Shown in pieces: positions 1-6,581 of a stretch of DNA of 13,941 bases. The translations under genes were made by a program, and so were the position numbers. The stretch is from Acidaminococcaceae bacterium (GTDB lineage: Bacteria > Bacillota > Negativicutes > Acidaminococcales > Acidaminococcaceae). Within the stretch, counting starts at the first letter, position 1, and every line of letters starts with the position of its first letter. The stretch spans positions 1-13,941 of the forward strand of contig DOSQ01000169.1 of assembly GCA_003512125.1 (NCBI GenBank). The letters run 5' to 3'. The notes beneath the pieces were generated by a model. The model did not search any database, was not told the DNA's origin, and was given only the letters and a program-made list of their open reading frames with translations.

Positions 1-525
1 TTCAAAGAAGAAACTGAAACCGACCTGTTCGGCGAACAGTGCGTACTGTGCGGCGGCGTGACCGCTTTGATGGAATCCGGTTTCAATACGCTGGTTGAAG
101 CAGGCTATCAGCCGGAAATCGCATACTTTGAATGCTTCCATGAAATGAAACTGATCGTTGACCTGATGTATGAAGGCGGCATGGCCAAAATGCGTCACTC
201 CATCAGCGATACGGCGGAATACGGCGATTACCATACCGGCAAAAAGATCGTTACCGATGAGACCCGCGCGGCGATGAAGAAAGCGCTGAAGGAAATTCAG
301 GACGGTACGTTTGCTAAAGACTGGCTGTTGGAAAACCGGTCCGCCGGCCGTGCGCATTTCCTGGCAGAGCGCCGCATCCATGCAGAAACCCAGTTGGAAG
401 AAGTTGGTAAAAAACTGCGCAGCATGATGAGCTGGCTGCAGGCTCCCAAAGCGGCAGCGCCTGCTCCTGCCAAAAAGTCCCCGGCTAAAAAAGCGCCGAC
501 CAAGAAATCTGCTCCGAAAAAATAA
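1..525 (+). CDS. ilvC: Ketol-acid reductoisomerase, C-terminal part (5' end outside window)
   Basis: This enzyme converts 2-acetolactate (or 2-aceto-2-hydroxybutyrate) to the dihydroxy acid with NAD(P)H and Mg2+, the second common step of valine, leucine and isoleucine synthesis. The window opens in frame inside the gene; 174 codons and the stop are present. The knotted C-terminal domain is clear: a DLFGEQ..LCGG block carrying the metal-binding Asp and Glu, then ECFHEMKLIVDLMYEGG, then SDTAEYGD with a further active-site Glu. These motifs and the short domain fit class I (about 330 residues). The conserved fold should end near SWLQ, around base 441. After it come 27 extra residues (442-522) made almost only of Ala, Pro, Lys, Ser and Thr, with repeated PAKK/PTKK-like units. 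That tail is not part of the usual enzyme. ilvB follows 127 bases later on the same strand, so the two are probably cotranscribed. Confidence 0.97.
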   Translation, partial: FKEETETDLFGEQCVLCGGVTALMESGFNTLVEAGYQPEIAYFECFHEMKLIVDLMYEGGMAKMRHSISDTAEYGDYHTGKKIVTDETRAAMKKALKEIQDGTFAKDWLLENRSAGRAHFLAERRIHAETQLEEVGKKLRSMMSWLQAPKAAAPAPAKKSPAKKAPTKKSAPKK

Positions 526-541
526 GTATAACAGTAACGCA

Positions 542-571
542 GCATAGAGGCGCGGCAATGAGCCTCTATGC
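542..571 (+). other. Hairpin in the ilvC-ilvB gap
   Basis: A perfect 10-bp inverted repeat, GCATAGAGGC (542-551) and GCCTCTATGC (562-571), encloses a 10-base loop. No T-tract follows it, so it is not a standard intrinsic terminator. It could stabilise the 3' end of an ilvC transcript, act as a processing site, or set the ilvC to ilvB expression ratio. The role is inference. Confidence 0.5.
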
Positions 572-598
572 ATACCCTTACTGAACAATGAACCTGTT

Positions 599-622
599 GC
601 CGGAGTGTGCCTCCGGCGGTTT
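599..622 (+). other. Second short hairpin before ilvB
   Basis: GCCGGAG (599-605) and CTCCGGC (611-617) form a 7-bp stem with a 5-base loop, followed by GGTTT. The T run is too short for a confident terminator. It lies about 35 bases before the ilvB start, just ahead of its ribosome binding region, and might attenuate readthrough weakly. Confidence 0.35.
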
Positions 623-652
623 AATCCTGAGAGAATGAGAAGGTAAAGCTCG

Positions 653-2353
653 ATGAAACTGAATGGCGCGCAAGTTGTAATTGAAAGCTTGAAAAAAGAA
701 AACGTGGATGTGGTGTTTGGATACCCCGGTGGCGTAATCCTGCCTTTGTATGATGAAATGTATAAAGCGGAATATCCCCGGCATATCCTGCCAGGCCATG
801 AGCAGGGTGCTGTGCACGCGGCAGACGGATATGCCCGTGCTACGGGGCGTCCCGGCGTATGTTTCGCGACATCCGGACCTGGTGTATGTAACATGGTTAC
901 AGGTATTGCAACTGCATACATGGACTCGATTCCGTTAGTTGTTTTCAGTGCCCAGGTGGCTACCAGGGCAATCGGAAGGGACTCTTTCCAGGAAGCAGAT
1001 ATCACCGGTATTACAACGCCGATTACCAAACACAATTATCTGGTAAAAAAGATTGAAGACTTGCCTCGCGTTATTAAAGAAGCATTCATGATTGCTACGA
1101 CCGGACGGCCGGGTCCGGTACTCATTGATATTGCGACAGACGTTTTTCGTGCGGAAATCGACTATGTATATCCGGCGGAAGTCCATCTGCGGGGCTACAG
1201 AGCGGATTTTATCGGTAATGAAGCTGACATCGACAAGGCGGTTGCTGCGTTTAAAGAAGCAAAGAAGCCGGTACTGATGACAGGTGGCGGCGTCATTTCT
1301 TCCGATACGGCAGAATTTGTCCGCCAGATTGTGAAAGCTACCGGTGTACCGGTTGTAACGACACTCATGGGAAAAGGCGCAGTATCGGATTTTTATGATG
1401 CGCATCTTGGAATGGTGGGCATGCACGGGTCGTTTGCTTCCAACATGTGTATAACCCGGTGCGACTTGATCATGGCCGTCGGTGCCCGGTTTAGCGACCG
1501 TGTCACCGGTGATGTGGAAAAATTTGCCAAAAATGTTACGGTTATCCAATTTGAGGTGGATAATGTCGAAATTGACAAGATTGTTCATGCAGACATTCCC
1601 GTAATCGGCGATTTGCGCTGGTCCATGCCACTGTTTTTGAAGAAAATTAAGAAAAGTGGTGCGAGCCTGAAAAAACAGTTTGCACCCTGGCGTGAAGCCA
1701 TGCTGAAAATTAAAGCAGATCATCCGTTTGTTTCCCGTAAACTGAAGGCTAAAATCACGCCGGAATTGTTATACAAAACCATCATGAAACATGCGGACAC
1801 AGATGCTGTGGTAGTAACCGACGTAGGGCAGCATCAAATGTGGACGGCCCAATTCTACGATGTGGACCTGCCCCGCCATTTCCTATCTAGCGGCGGTCTG
1901 GGAACCATGGGCTTCGGTTTGCCGGCGGCTATGGGTGCCAAGCTGGGCTGCCCGGATAAACAGGTTATCCTGTTTACCGGCGATGGCAGCATCATGATGT
2001 GTTGCCAGGAATTTGCCACGTTGCACCGCTATGGCATTCCCGTAAAGGTTTTCGTACTCCACAATAACGTGCTGGGCATGGTGAACCAGTGGCAGCGCTT
2101 GTTCTTCGGAGGGCGTGAAAGCCAGTCTATAGTGAAAGACCTGGTAGATTTCCCAGCCATGGGCAAGGCTATGGGTGTGGAAGGCATGAAGGTCAGCGAT
2201 CCCAAAAAGCTGGAAAGCGTTGTAAAAGCGGCGTTGGAAAGCAGTGAATCTGTGCTGGTTGACGTGGCGATTCCAAACGATGAGAACGTGTTCCCAATGG
2301 TGCCCGGGGGCAGACATCTGGATCAGATGATCCTGCAGGACACGATTGACTGA
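653..2353 (+). CDS. ilvB: Acetolactate synthase (acetohydroxyacid synthase), large catalytic subunit
   Basis: This ThDP-, Mg2+- and FAD-dependent enzyme condenses two pyruvates to 2-acetolactate (or pyruvate with 2-oxobutyrate), the first common step of branched-chain amino acid synthesis, and makes the substrate for IlvC. At 566 residues it has the family's usual length. The N-terminal ThDP-binding part has GHEQGAVHAADGYARATG with the catalytic Glu at residue 50. The central FAD-binding part includes GMHGSFASN and RFSDRVTGD. The C-terminal ThDP/Mg domain runs from GDGS (443-446) to HNN (470-472) and ends with a PMVPGG motif typical of the biosynthetic form. GAGAAGGT upstream serves as the ribosome binding site for the ATG. 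No regulatory subunit gene (ilvN) follows; the next gene is unrelated, so ilvN must lie upstream of the window or elsewhere. The alternative symbol ilvI or alsS cannot be excluded from sequence alone, but the ilvC neighbour favours the anabolic enzyme. Confidence 0.95.
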   Translation: MKLNGAQVVIESLKKENVDVVFGYPGGVILPLYDEMYKAEYPRHILPGHEQGAVHAADGYARATGRPGVCFATSGPGVCNMVTGIATAYMDSIPLVVFSAQVATRAIGRDSFQEADITGITTPITKHNYLVKKIEDLPRVIKEAFMIATTGRPGPVLIDIATDVFRAEIDYVYPAEVHLRGYRADFIGNEADIDKAVAAFKEAKKPVLMTGGGVISSDTAEFVRQIVKATGVPVVTTLMGKGAVSDFYDAHLGMVGMHGSFASNMCITRCDLIMAVGARFSDRVTGDVEKFAKNVTVIQFEVDNVEIDKIVHADIPVIGDLRWSMPLFLKKIKKSGASLKKQFAPWREAMLKIKADHPFVSRKLKAKITPELLYKTIMKHADTDAVVVTDVGQHQMWTAQFYDVDLPRHFLSSGGLGTMGFGLPAAMGAKLGCPDKQVILFTGDGSIMMCCQEFATLHRYGIPVKVFVLHNNVLGMVNQWQRLFFGGRESQSIVKDLVDFPAMGKAMGVEGMKVSDPKKLESVVKAALESSESVLVDVAIPNDENVFPMVPGGRHLDQMILQDTID

Positions 2354-2405
2354 CTAATTGGTTTGGGAATGAACCGGTCACCTTGCATTTGCCTGATGAC
2401 CGGCA

Positions 2406-2434
2406 TTGCCTGAAGAAATAAAATATAGTAAAAT
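2406..2434 (+). promoter_or_regulatory. Probable sigma-70 promoter for the DUF815/SGNH genes
   Basis: TTGCCT (2406-2411) and TAAAAT (2429-2434) are separated by exactly 17 bases, which fits a housekeeping promoter. Transcription would begin near 2440, inside the left arm of the inverted repeat at 2435-2481. It lies after the ilvB stop and 140 bases before the next gene, so it is the likely promoter of that gene. Confidence 0.45.
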
Positions 2435-2481
2435 AAAGTACCGGCTATCTGTGCATATTATTTTGGGACTGCCGGTACTTT
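2435..2481 (+). terminator. 11-bp inverted repeat, possible ilv terminator or leader structure
   Basis: AAAGTACCGGC (2435-2445) and GCCGGTACTTT (2471-2481) are perfect inverted repeats with a 25-base loop. The downstream sequence (CGTATTTATT) is only partly T-rich and the loop is long, so termination of ilvB transcription is plausible but not assured. Because a promoter-like sequence directly abuts the left arm, the repeat could instead be an operator or a 5'-leader fold of the next transcript. Confidence 0.4.
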
Positions 2482-2574
2482 CGTATTTATTGTGTAAACA
2501 AACTGTTGAACATTTTGGCAGAAGGTTGCCGGATCAGCAGTTTCTGTTATTAAGAAATGAGGGGTTGTGCAGTT

Positions 2575-3852
2575 ATGGGATATCCCGACTTGAGAAAATT
2601 GACGCTGTGCCGGAATCTGTTAGAAGATGCAGTGATACAGAAACTGGTTGCCATTCAGTTAAAAGAACAGGACATTGCGGCTTCCGGTGAAGAAGACCGA
2701 AACACGGAAATACAGGTGCTTCGCAGTGAATTGGCGGCATTATTGGTAAAAAAAGCGGAAATACTGGGGCTTTCCGGTAATATTTTGTCGGCCTATATCA
2801 TTCATTGCCTGGCGGAAGGCAACAACACGGCGGCGGATACCATCGAAGCGGCCGGCTCTTACGGAAAAGGGCTGATGCAGGTCATGGTCCGGGATATGCA
2901 GCTGTTGTTGCCATATCTTTCGGCTAAAAACGATGACTTTACCGGGCTTGCATTTCTGGATACATATTGCCCGGCTGTAGAGACTGACAATAAGTTTGAA
3001 ACCAATTTGCAGAAAAAAATAGCCCGGGCAAAGACAGTAGCCGGGGCGGCCCGGACCTTGCTGGCTTATTACAGAAAATGGGGCAGTGGCATGCTGGCCC
3101 GTTACACAGCTTTCCGTATCGGTACAGGCGGAAAACTGATTGGAATCGCGGATTTCCCGGTCTTTAAATGGGAGGACCTGTTAGGGTACAAAGACCAGAA
3201 AACAAAGCTGTTGACGAATACGCGGAACTTTATGGAAGGCAGGCCTGCCAATAATGTGCTGCTGACCGGTGCCCGGGGAACCGGGAAGTCTACCGGGGTA
3301 AAAGCACTGGCAGGCATGTTTGCCGCCGATGGTCTGCGGCTGATTCAGATTGGCCGGGATCAGCTGGATATGGTTGCGCCTATATTGGAAAAGCTGAATG
3401 AGATTCGAAGCAAAAAATTCATTCTGTTTTTTGATGACCTTTCCTTTGATGAAGGGGAGTCCAGTTACAAATACCTGAAATCAGTTATTGACGGCAGTGT
3501 TACGGCCCAGCCGGACAACGTTCTGATTTACGCTACCTCGAATCGCCGTCATCTGCTGAAGGAAACCTGGAGTGATCGGAGCGATGCGATGGAAGCAGAG
3601 GTGTACCGGCAGGACAGTGCTAACGAAAGTATTTCCCTTTCCGACCGTTTCGGTTTGATTCTGCATTATTCGGCTCCCAGCCAGGACGAATACCTGCAGA
3701 TTATTGATCATGAACTGCGTAAAGCTGGCGTACAGCTTTCCAAAGAAGAGCTACGTCTTGAGGGCATCCGATGGGAGATGGAACATTCCGGACGGAACGG
3801 ACGCATTGCCAACCAGTTTGTAAAATGGTATTTGGGGAATTTGGAAGAATAA
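2575..3852 (+). CDS. DUF815-family AAA+ ATPase
   Basis: A P-loop ATPase of the DUF815 group (PF05673), 425 residues from the chosen start. The last 230 residues carry the family signature: Walker A GARGTGKST at 232-240, Walker B FILFFDDLSF with the acidic pair D287/D288, a sensor-type segment YATSNRRHL near 320-328, LSDRFGL and a C-terminal GRIANQFVKW that matches the family's Arg-rich end. The first half has no recognised domain and looks helical. The molecular role of DUF815 proteins is not established as far as I know; an ATP-driven remodelling function is inferred from the AAA+ fold. The ATG at 2575 is preferred because GAGGGG sits at 2559-2564, about 10 bases ahead; an in-frame ATG at 2557 has a poorer site. 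A hydrolase gene starts 56 bases after the stop on the same strand and probably shares the transcript. Confidence 0.9.
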   Translation: MGYPDLRKLTLCRNLLEDAVIQKLVAIQLKEQDIAASGEEDRNTEIQVLRSELAALLVKKAEILGLSGNILSAYIIHCLAEGNNTAADTIEAAGSYGKGLMQVMVRDMQLLLPYLSAKNDDFTGLAFLDTYCPAVETDNKFETNLQKKIARAKTVAGAARTLLAYYRKWGSGMLARYTAFRIGTGGKLIGIADFPVFKWEDLLGYKDQKTKLLTNTRNFMEGRPANNVLLTGARGTGKSTGVKALAGMFAADGLRLIQIGRDQLDMVAPILEKLNEIRSKKFILFFDDLSFDEGESSYKYLKSVIDGSVTAQPDNVLIYATSNRRHLLKETWSDRSDAMEAEVYRQDSANESISLSDRFGLILHYSAPSQDEYLQIIDHELRKAGVQLSKEELRLEGIRWEMEHSGRNGRIANQFVKWYLGNLEE

Positions 3853-3908
3853 ATTTGTAAATACTGAGTTTGCTTTATGTTTTGCGTGAAATGTTTTGGA
3901 GAAATAAT

Positions 3909-4454
3909 ATGAATACCATTGCCTGTTTTGGAGATTCATTAATTGAAGGCTTTCCCTTTTATCAGGAAAACAGCTGGGTGGCGCAGGTGCAAAAAAACAC
4001 GGGCATCCGCATGCTGAACCACGGTATCTGCGGTGAATGCTGTGATGATATCAAAGACCGTCTGATCTGCCGACCGCTGCCAAAAGAGGTAACACATATT
4101 CTTTTTGAAGGGGGCATGAACGATATTATCCAGGGCTGCCCACTTACCTTTTCCATTGAACAGATCCGACAGGCAAAACAGTTTTGTGATGAACAAAACG
4201 CAGCGTTCTGTCTGGTTCTGCCCTGGCTGTGTGGTGCGGAAGAACTGAATCACATCATTGAACGCATGCGTGAAGCAATGAAAAATGAATTTGAAAACAA
4301 ATGTTATCTTCTTGATTTTGAGCCAATGTTTTTTACGAAGAAACACCGTATGGAGTGGTTTATCTGGGATGGTGTTCACCCTAAAGCTGAAACGTACGAA
4401 GCATTGGGAAATTATGCATCATCGTTGCTGAAAAAGTGGATCAGGGAAGATTAA
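3909..4454 (+). CDS. SGNH/GDSL-family hydrolase
   Basis: A 181-residue protein with the SGNH hydrolase blocks in order: FGDSL with the nucleophile Ser10 near the N terminus, a Gly-bearing block II (GICGECCDD), GGMND with Asn71 in block III, and DGVHP giving the catalytic Asp154 and His157 in block V. Such enzymes are esterases, lipases or acyl hydrolases acting on lipids, acylated sugars or similar compounds; the substrate cannot be read from sequence. There is no signal peptide, so it is probably cytoplasmic. The ATG at 3909 has GGAG 7 bases upstream; an extension starting at TTG 3870 adds residues that precede the family's normal start and is less likely. It follows the DUF815 ATPase by 56 bases and ends just before the tRNA promoter. 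Confidence 0.88.
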   Translation: MNTIACFGDSLIEGFPFYQENSWVAQVQKNTGIRMLNHGICGECCDDIKDRLICRPLPKEVTHILFEGGMNDIIQGCPLTFSIEQIRQAKQFCDEQNAAFCLVLPWLCGAEELNHIIERMREAMKNEFENKCYLLDFEPMFFTKKHRMEWFIWDGVHPKAETYEALGNYASSLLKKWIRED

Positions 4455-4464
4455 AAAATAGTAC

Positions 4465-4493
4465 TTGACGAATGACCGAAAAATGTGGATAAT
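4465..4493 (+). promoter_or_regulatory. Promoter of tRNA-Thr
   Basis: TTGACG (4465-4470) and GATAAT (4488-4493) are separated by exactly 17 bases, a near-consensus housekeeping promoter. Transcription would start near 4500, some 14 bases before the mature tRNA, which fits a short 5' leader removed by RNase P. Confidence 0.8.
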
Positions 4494-4513
4494 AATAAAG
4501 TACTACCATAGTT

Positions 4514-4589
4514 GCCACTTTAGCTCAGCTGGCAGAGCATCTCATTCGTAATGAGAGGGTCGTAGGTTCAAATCCTATAAGTGGCTCCA
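4514..4589 (+). tRNA. tRNA-Thr (anticodon CGU)
   Basis: The full cloverleaf folds by eye. The acceptor arm GCCACTT (4514-4520) pairs with AAGTGGC (4579-4585). The D arm is GCTC/GAGC. The anticodon stem TCTCA/TGAGA holds the loop TTCGTAA, so the anticodon is CGT (4547-4549), reading ACG for threonine. The variable loop has five bases. The T arm GTAGG/CCTAT encloses TTCAAAT, with one G-U wobble in its first pair. The discriminator is T and CCA (4587-4589) is encoded. It forms a single-gene unit with its own promoter and terminator. Confidence 0.96.
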
Positions 4590-4708
4590 TAGTAAACAAA
4601 CGGTTTCCAAGAGATTGGGAGCCGCTTTTTTATTCCGATAAAATAGAAATGGTGACCATTTTGGTGACATTTGGTAAAAAGAACATACAAGGGAGAGGAA
4701 AAAATTCC
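4575..4708 (-). other. Possible relic of a tyrosine-integrase C-terminal tail at the tRNA 3' end
   Basis: On the minus strand a frame without a start or ribosome binding site stays open for about 44 codons and ends with a stop inside the T arm of tRNA-Thr. It includes the stretch QMSPKWSPF, resembling the short Ser-Pro-Lys-rich tails of many Firmicutes phage integrases, whose genes often end across a tRNA attachment core. An upstream stop (TGA) cuts it from any catalytic domain, so at most a scar remains. The resemblance is from memory of the family's style and is weak evidence. Confidence 0.25.
4601..4634 (+). terminator. Terminator of tRNA-Thr
   Basis: CGGTTTCC (4601-4608) pairs with GGGAGCCG (4617-4624), with two G-U wobbles, around an 8-base loop, followed directly by CTTTTTTATT. 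This is a typical intrinsic terminator 12 bases after the tRNA CCA end. Confidence 0.8.
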
Positions 4709-4790
4709 TTCATTAATTATGAGAAATAGGGTAAAATATAAACAGTAGACCAAAAGATATGTCAACATTCTATTTAACAAGGAGGTCATT

Positions 4791-6407
4791 ATGATTAGCT
4801 ACGTACGTCGAACTCTCATGCTTCTTTTGCTTTTGCTGTTCATGCTTTCTATGCCCTGTATGGTTCTGGCAGAAGATATTGTGATCCTGCATACCAACGA
4901 CATTCATTGCGGGGTATTGGACAATGTAGGGTTTCCCCGTCTGGCCCAATACAAAAAAGATTTAAAGAAGGCCGGATACAAGGTATTGCTGGTAGATGCC
5001 GGCGACTGTGTGCAGGGAGCGCCTATCGGCAAGCTTTCACAGGGAGAATCGGTAGTACGTATCATGAATGCCGTAAAATATGATTTCCTGATTCCGGGTA
5101 ACCATGAATTTGATTATGGAATGGAACAGTTCTTTAAATTGGCCAAAATGCAGAAATCCAAATACCATTCCTGCAATTTTATTGATCTGCGTACCAACAA
5201 GCTGCCGCTGTTCCCCTATAAGATTATTAAAATCGGAGGAAAAAGTTTGGGCTTTATTGGTGTGACCACGCCTCAGACTCTGAACACTTCCACCCCTAAA
5301 TTCTTCCAGGATGAAACGGGTAACTTTATTTACGGTTTCTTTGAAGATGAAACCGGAGAGAAGTTATACAAGCAGGTACAGAAGACGATTGATACGGTTC
5401 GTAAAGAGGGCGCGGAATATGTTTTTATAGTAGGTCATCTGGGCATGGACGGTTCCATTCCCCGCTGGGCCAGTCCGGCGATTGTACGCAATACCCGCGG
5501 GTTGGATGCTCTAATTGACGGTCATTCTCATGAGAAGTATGCAGCCCGTTATGAAAAGAATCTGGATGGGAAAGAGATTCTGATCACCCAGACCGGGACC
5601 AAGTTGCAGTCGATTGGTAAGCTGGTGCTGAAAGATGACGGCAGTTTTGTATCCACGCTGGAAACGGATTTAACGAATTCTGACAAAAAAGTTGAAAAGT
5701 TGATTGCCAAAGAAAATAAAAAATATGAACCGATTCTGAATCAGCCAGTAGGCGAAACCGCATTTGATATCCGTTCTGACAATCCGGCTGACAATGTTCG
5801 CAGGGTGCGTAACGGGGAAACCAATATGGGCGATTTTGTAGCCGACGCGTTCAAAAACGTATTGGATACCGATGTCGCCATTGTCAACGGCGGTTCCCTG
5901 CGCAACAACATTAAGAAAGGTGTATTTACGTACGCCAGTCTGCTGGAAGCATTTCCTTTTGGTAATATGTGCGCGGCTGTGGAATGCAGCGGCCAGACTC
6001 TGTTAGACGCGTTGGAGTTCGGCGCTTCCAATTATCCGGAAGAACGGGGTAACTTCATGCAGGTATCCGGTATTACCTATACCATCGACTCCCGGATTCC
6101 TTCTTCTGTGAAGCTGGATGAAAAAGGCAATTTTGTAAAAGTGGAAGGCGAATACCGCGTTAAAGATGTGATGGTCAACGGAAAGCCTCTGGATTTGAAG
6201 GCGAACTATACGGTTGGCGGTTCTAACTATGTACTGAAAAATGGCGGCGACGGTAATGTGATGTTTAAAGACTGCAAATTGTTGCAGGACGGTCAGATTT
6301 CCGATGTAGACGCAATCATGGAATACGTGCAGAACTATCTGAACGCCAAAATCCCGGCCGAGTATGCAGCCTGGGACGGACAGAAACGGATCACGATCAT
6401 TAAATAA
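4791..6407 (+). CDS. Exported 5'-nucleotidase / UshA-like metallophosphoesterase
   Basis: A 538-residue secreted phosphoesterase that probably removes phosphate from nucleotides or related compounds outside the cytoplasm. The N terminus is a signal peptide: two Arg, a Leu-rich core, and a likely cut after VLA (residue 27). The calcineurin-like domain has all metal motifs: HTNDIHCG (34-41), DAGD (69-72), GNHE (103-106), VGHL with His216, and DGHSH (243-247). The C-terminal 5'-nucleotidase domain (PF02872) follows, with GDFVADAF, VNGGSLRNNI (Asn366 onward), FPFGN and GGDGNVMF. Length is normal for the UshA/YfkN family. No cell-wall anchor or lipobox is present, so it is periplasmic or released. 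AAGGAGG stands just before the ATG. Substrate may be nucleotide, UDP-sugar or cyclic nucleotide; sequence does not decide. It is followed by a shared terminator against a convergent gene. Confidence 0.93.
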   Translation: MISYVRRTLMLLLLLLFMLSMPCMVLAEDIVILHTNDIHCGVLDNVGFPRLAQYKKDLKKAGYKVLLVDAGDCVQGAPIGKLSQGESVVRIMNAVKYDFLIPGNHEFDYGMEQFFKLAKMQKSKYHSCNFIDLRTNKLPLFPYKIIKIGGKSLGFIGVTTPQTLNTSTPKFFQDETGNFIYGFFEDETGEKLYKQVQKTIDTVRKEGAEYVFIVGHLGMDGSIPRWASPAIVRNTRGLDALIDGHSHEKYAARYEKNLDGKEILITQTGTKLQSIGKLVLKDDGSFVSTLETDLTNSDKKVEKLIAKENKKYEPILNQPVGETAFDIRSDNPADNVRRVRNGETNMGDFVADAFKNVLDTDVAIVNGGSLRNNIKKGVFTYASLLEAFPFGNMCAAVECSGQTLLDALEFGASNYPEERGNFMQVSGITYTIDSRIPSSVKLDEKGNFVKVEGEYRVKDVMVNGKPLDLKANYTVGGSNYVLKNGGDGNVMFKDCKLLQDGQISDVDAIMEYVQNYLNAKIPAEYAAWDGQKRITIIK

Positions 6408-6493
6408 AAGTAACGTAACCTTGCAAAGGGATGGCTGTACTTTTACAAAGGCAGGTGCACTTTTTCACGGGTCGTTCTGAAAAGAAGCATAAA

Positions 6494-6532
6494 AAACCCT
6501 CTCTCCGGAGTTTTTTGGGAGAGAGGGTTTTA
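6494..6532. terminator. Bidirectional terminator between convergent genes
   Basis: AAAACCCTCTCTCC (6494-6507) and GGAGAGAGGGTTTT (6519-6532) make a perfect 14-bp stem with an 11-base loop. The A and T ends of the stem give a T run in either direction, so it can end both the nucleotidase transcript (plus) and the lipoprotein transcript (minus). Confidence 0.85.
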
Positions 6533-6581
6533 GCTTTCTTTTCAGTTCTTATCTTATTTTCTTCGTCTATCTCGTATTCGT

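Noticed and set aside
935..1723. Long minus-strand open frame opposite ilvB (262 codons)
   Set aside because: It lies fully inside a gene with all acetolactate synthase motifs; the translation has no recognisable domain and is rich in His, Cys and Asn as shadow frames are.
2374..2403. CCGGTCA/TGACCGG inverted repeat just after ilvB as a terminator
   Set aside because: Seven base pairs with a 16-base loop and no T-tract is too weak; the 11-bp repeat further on is the better candidate.
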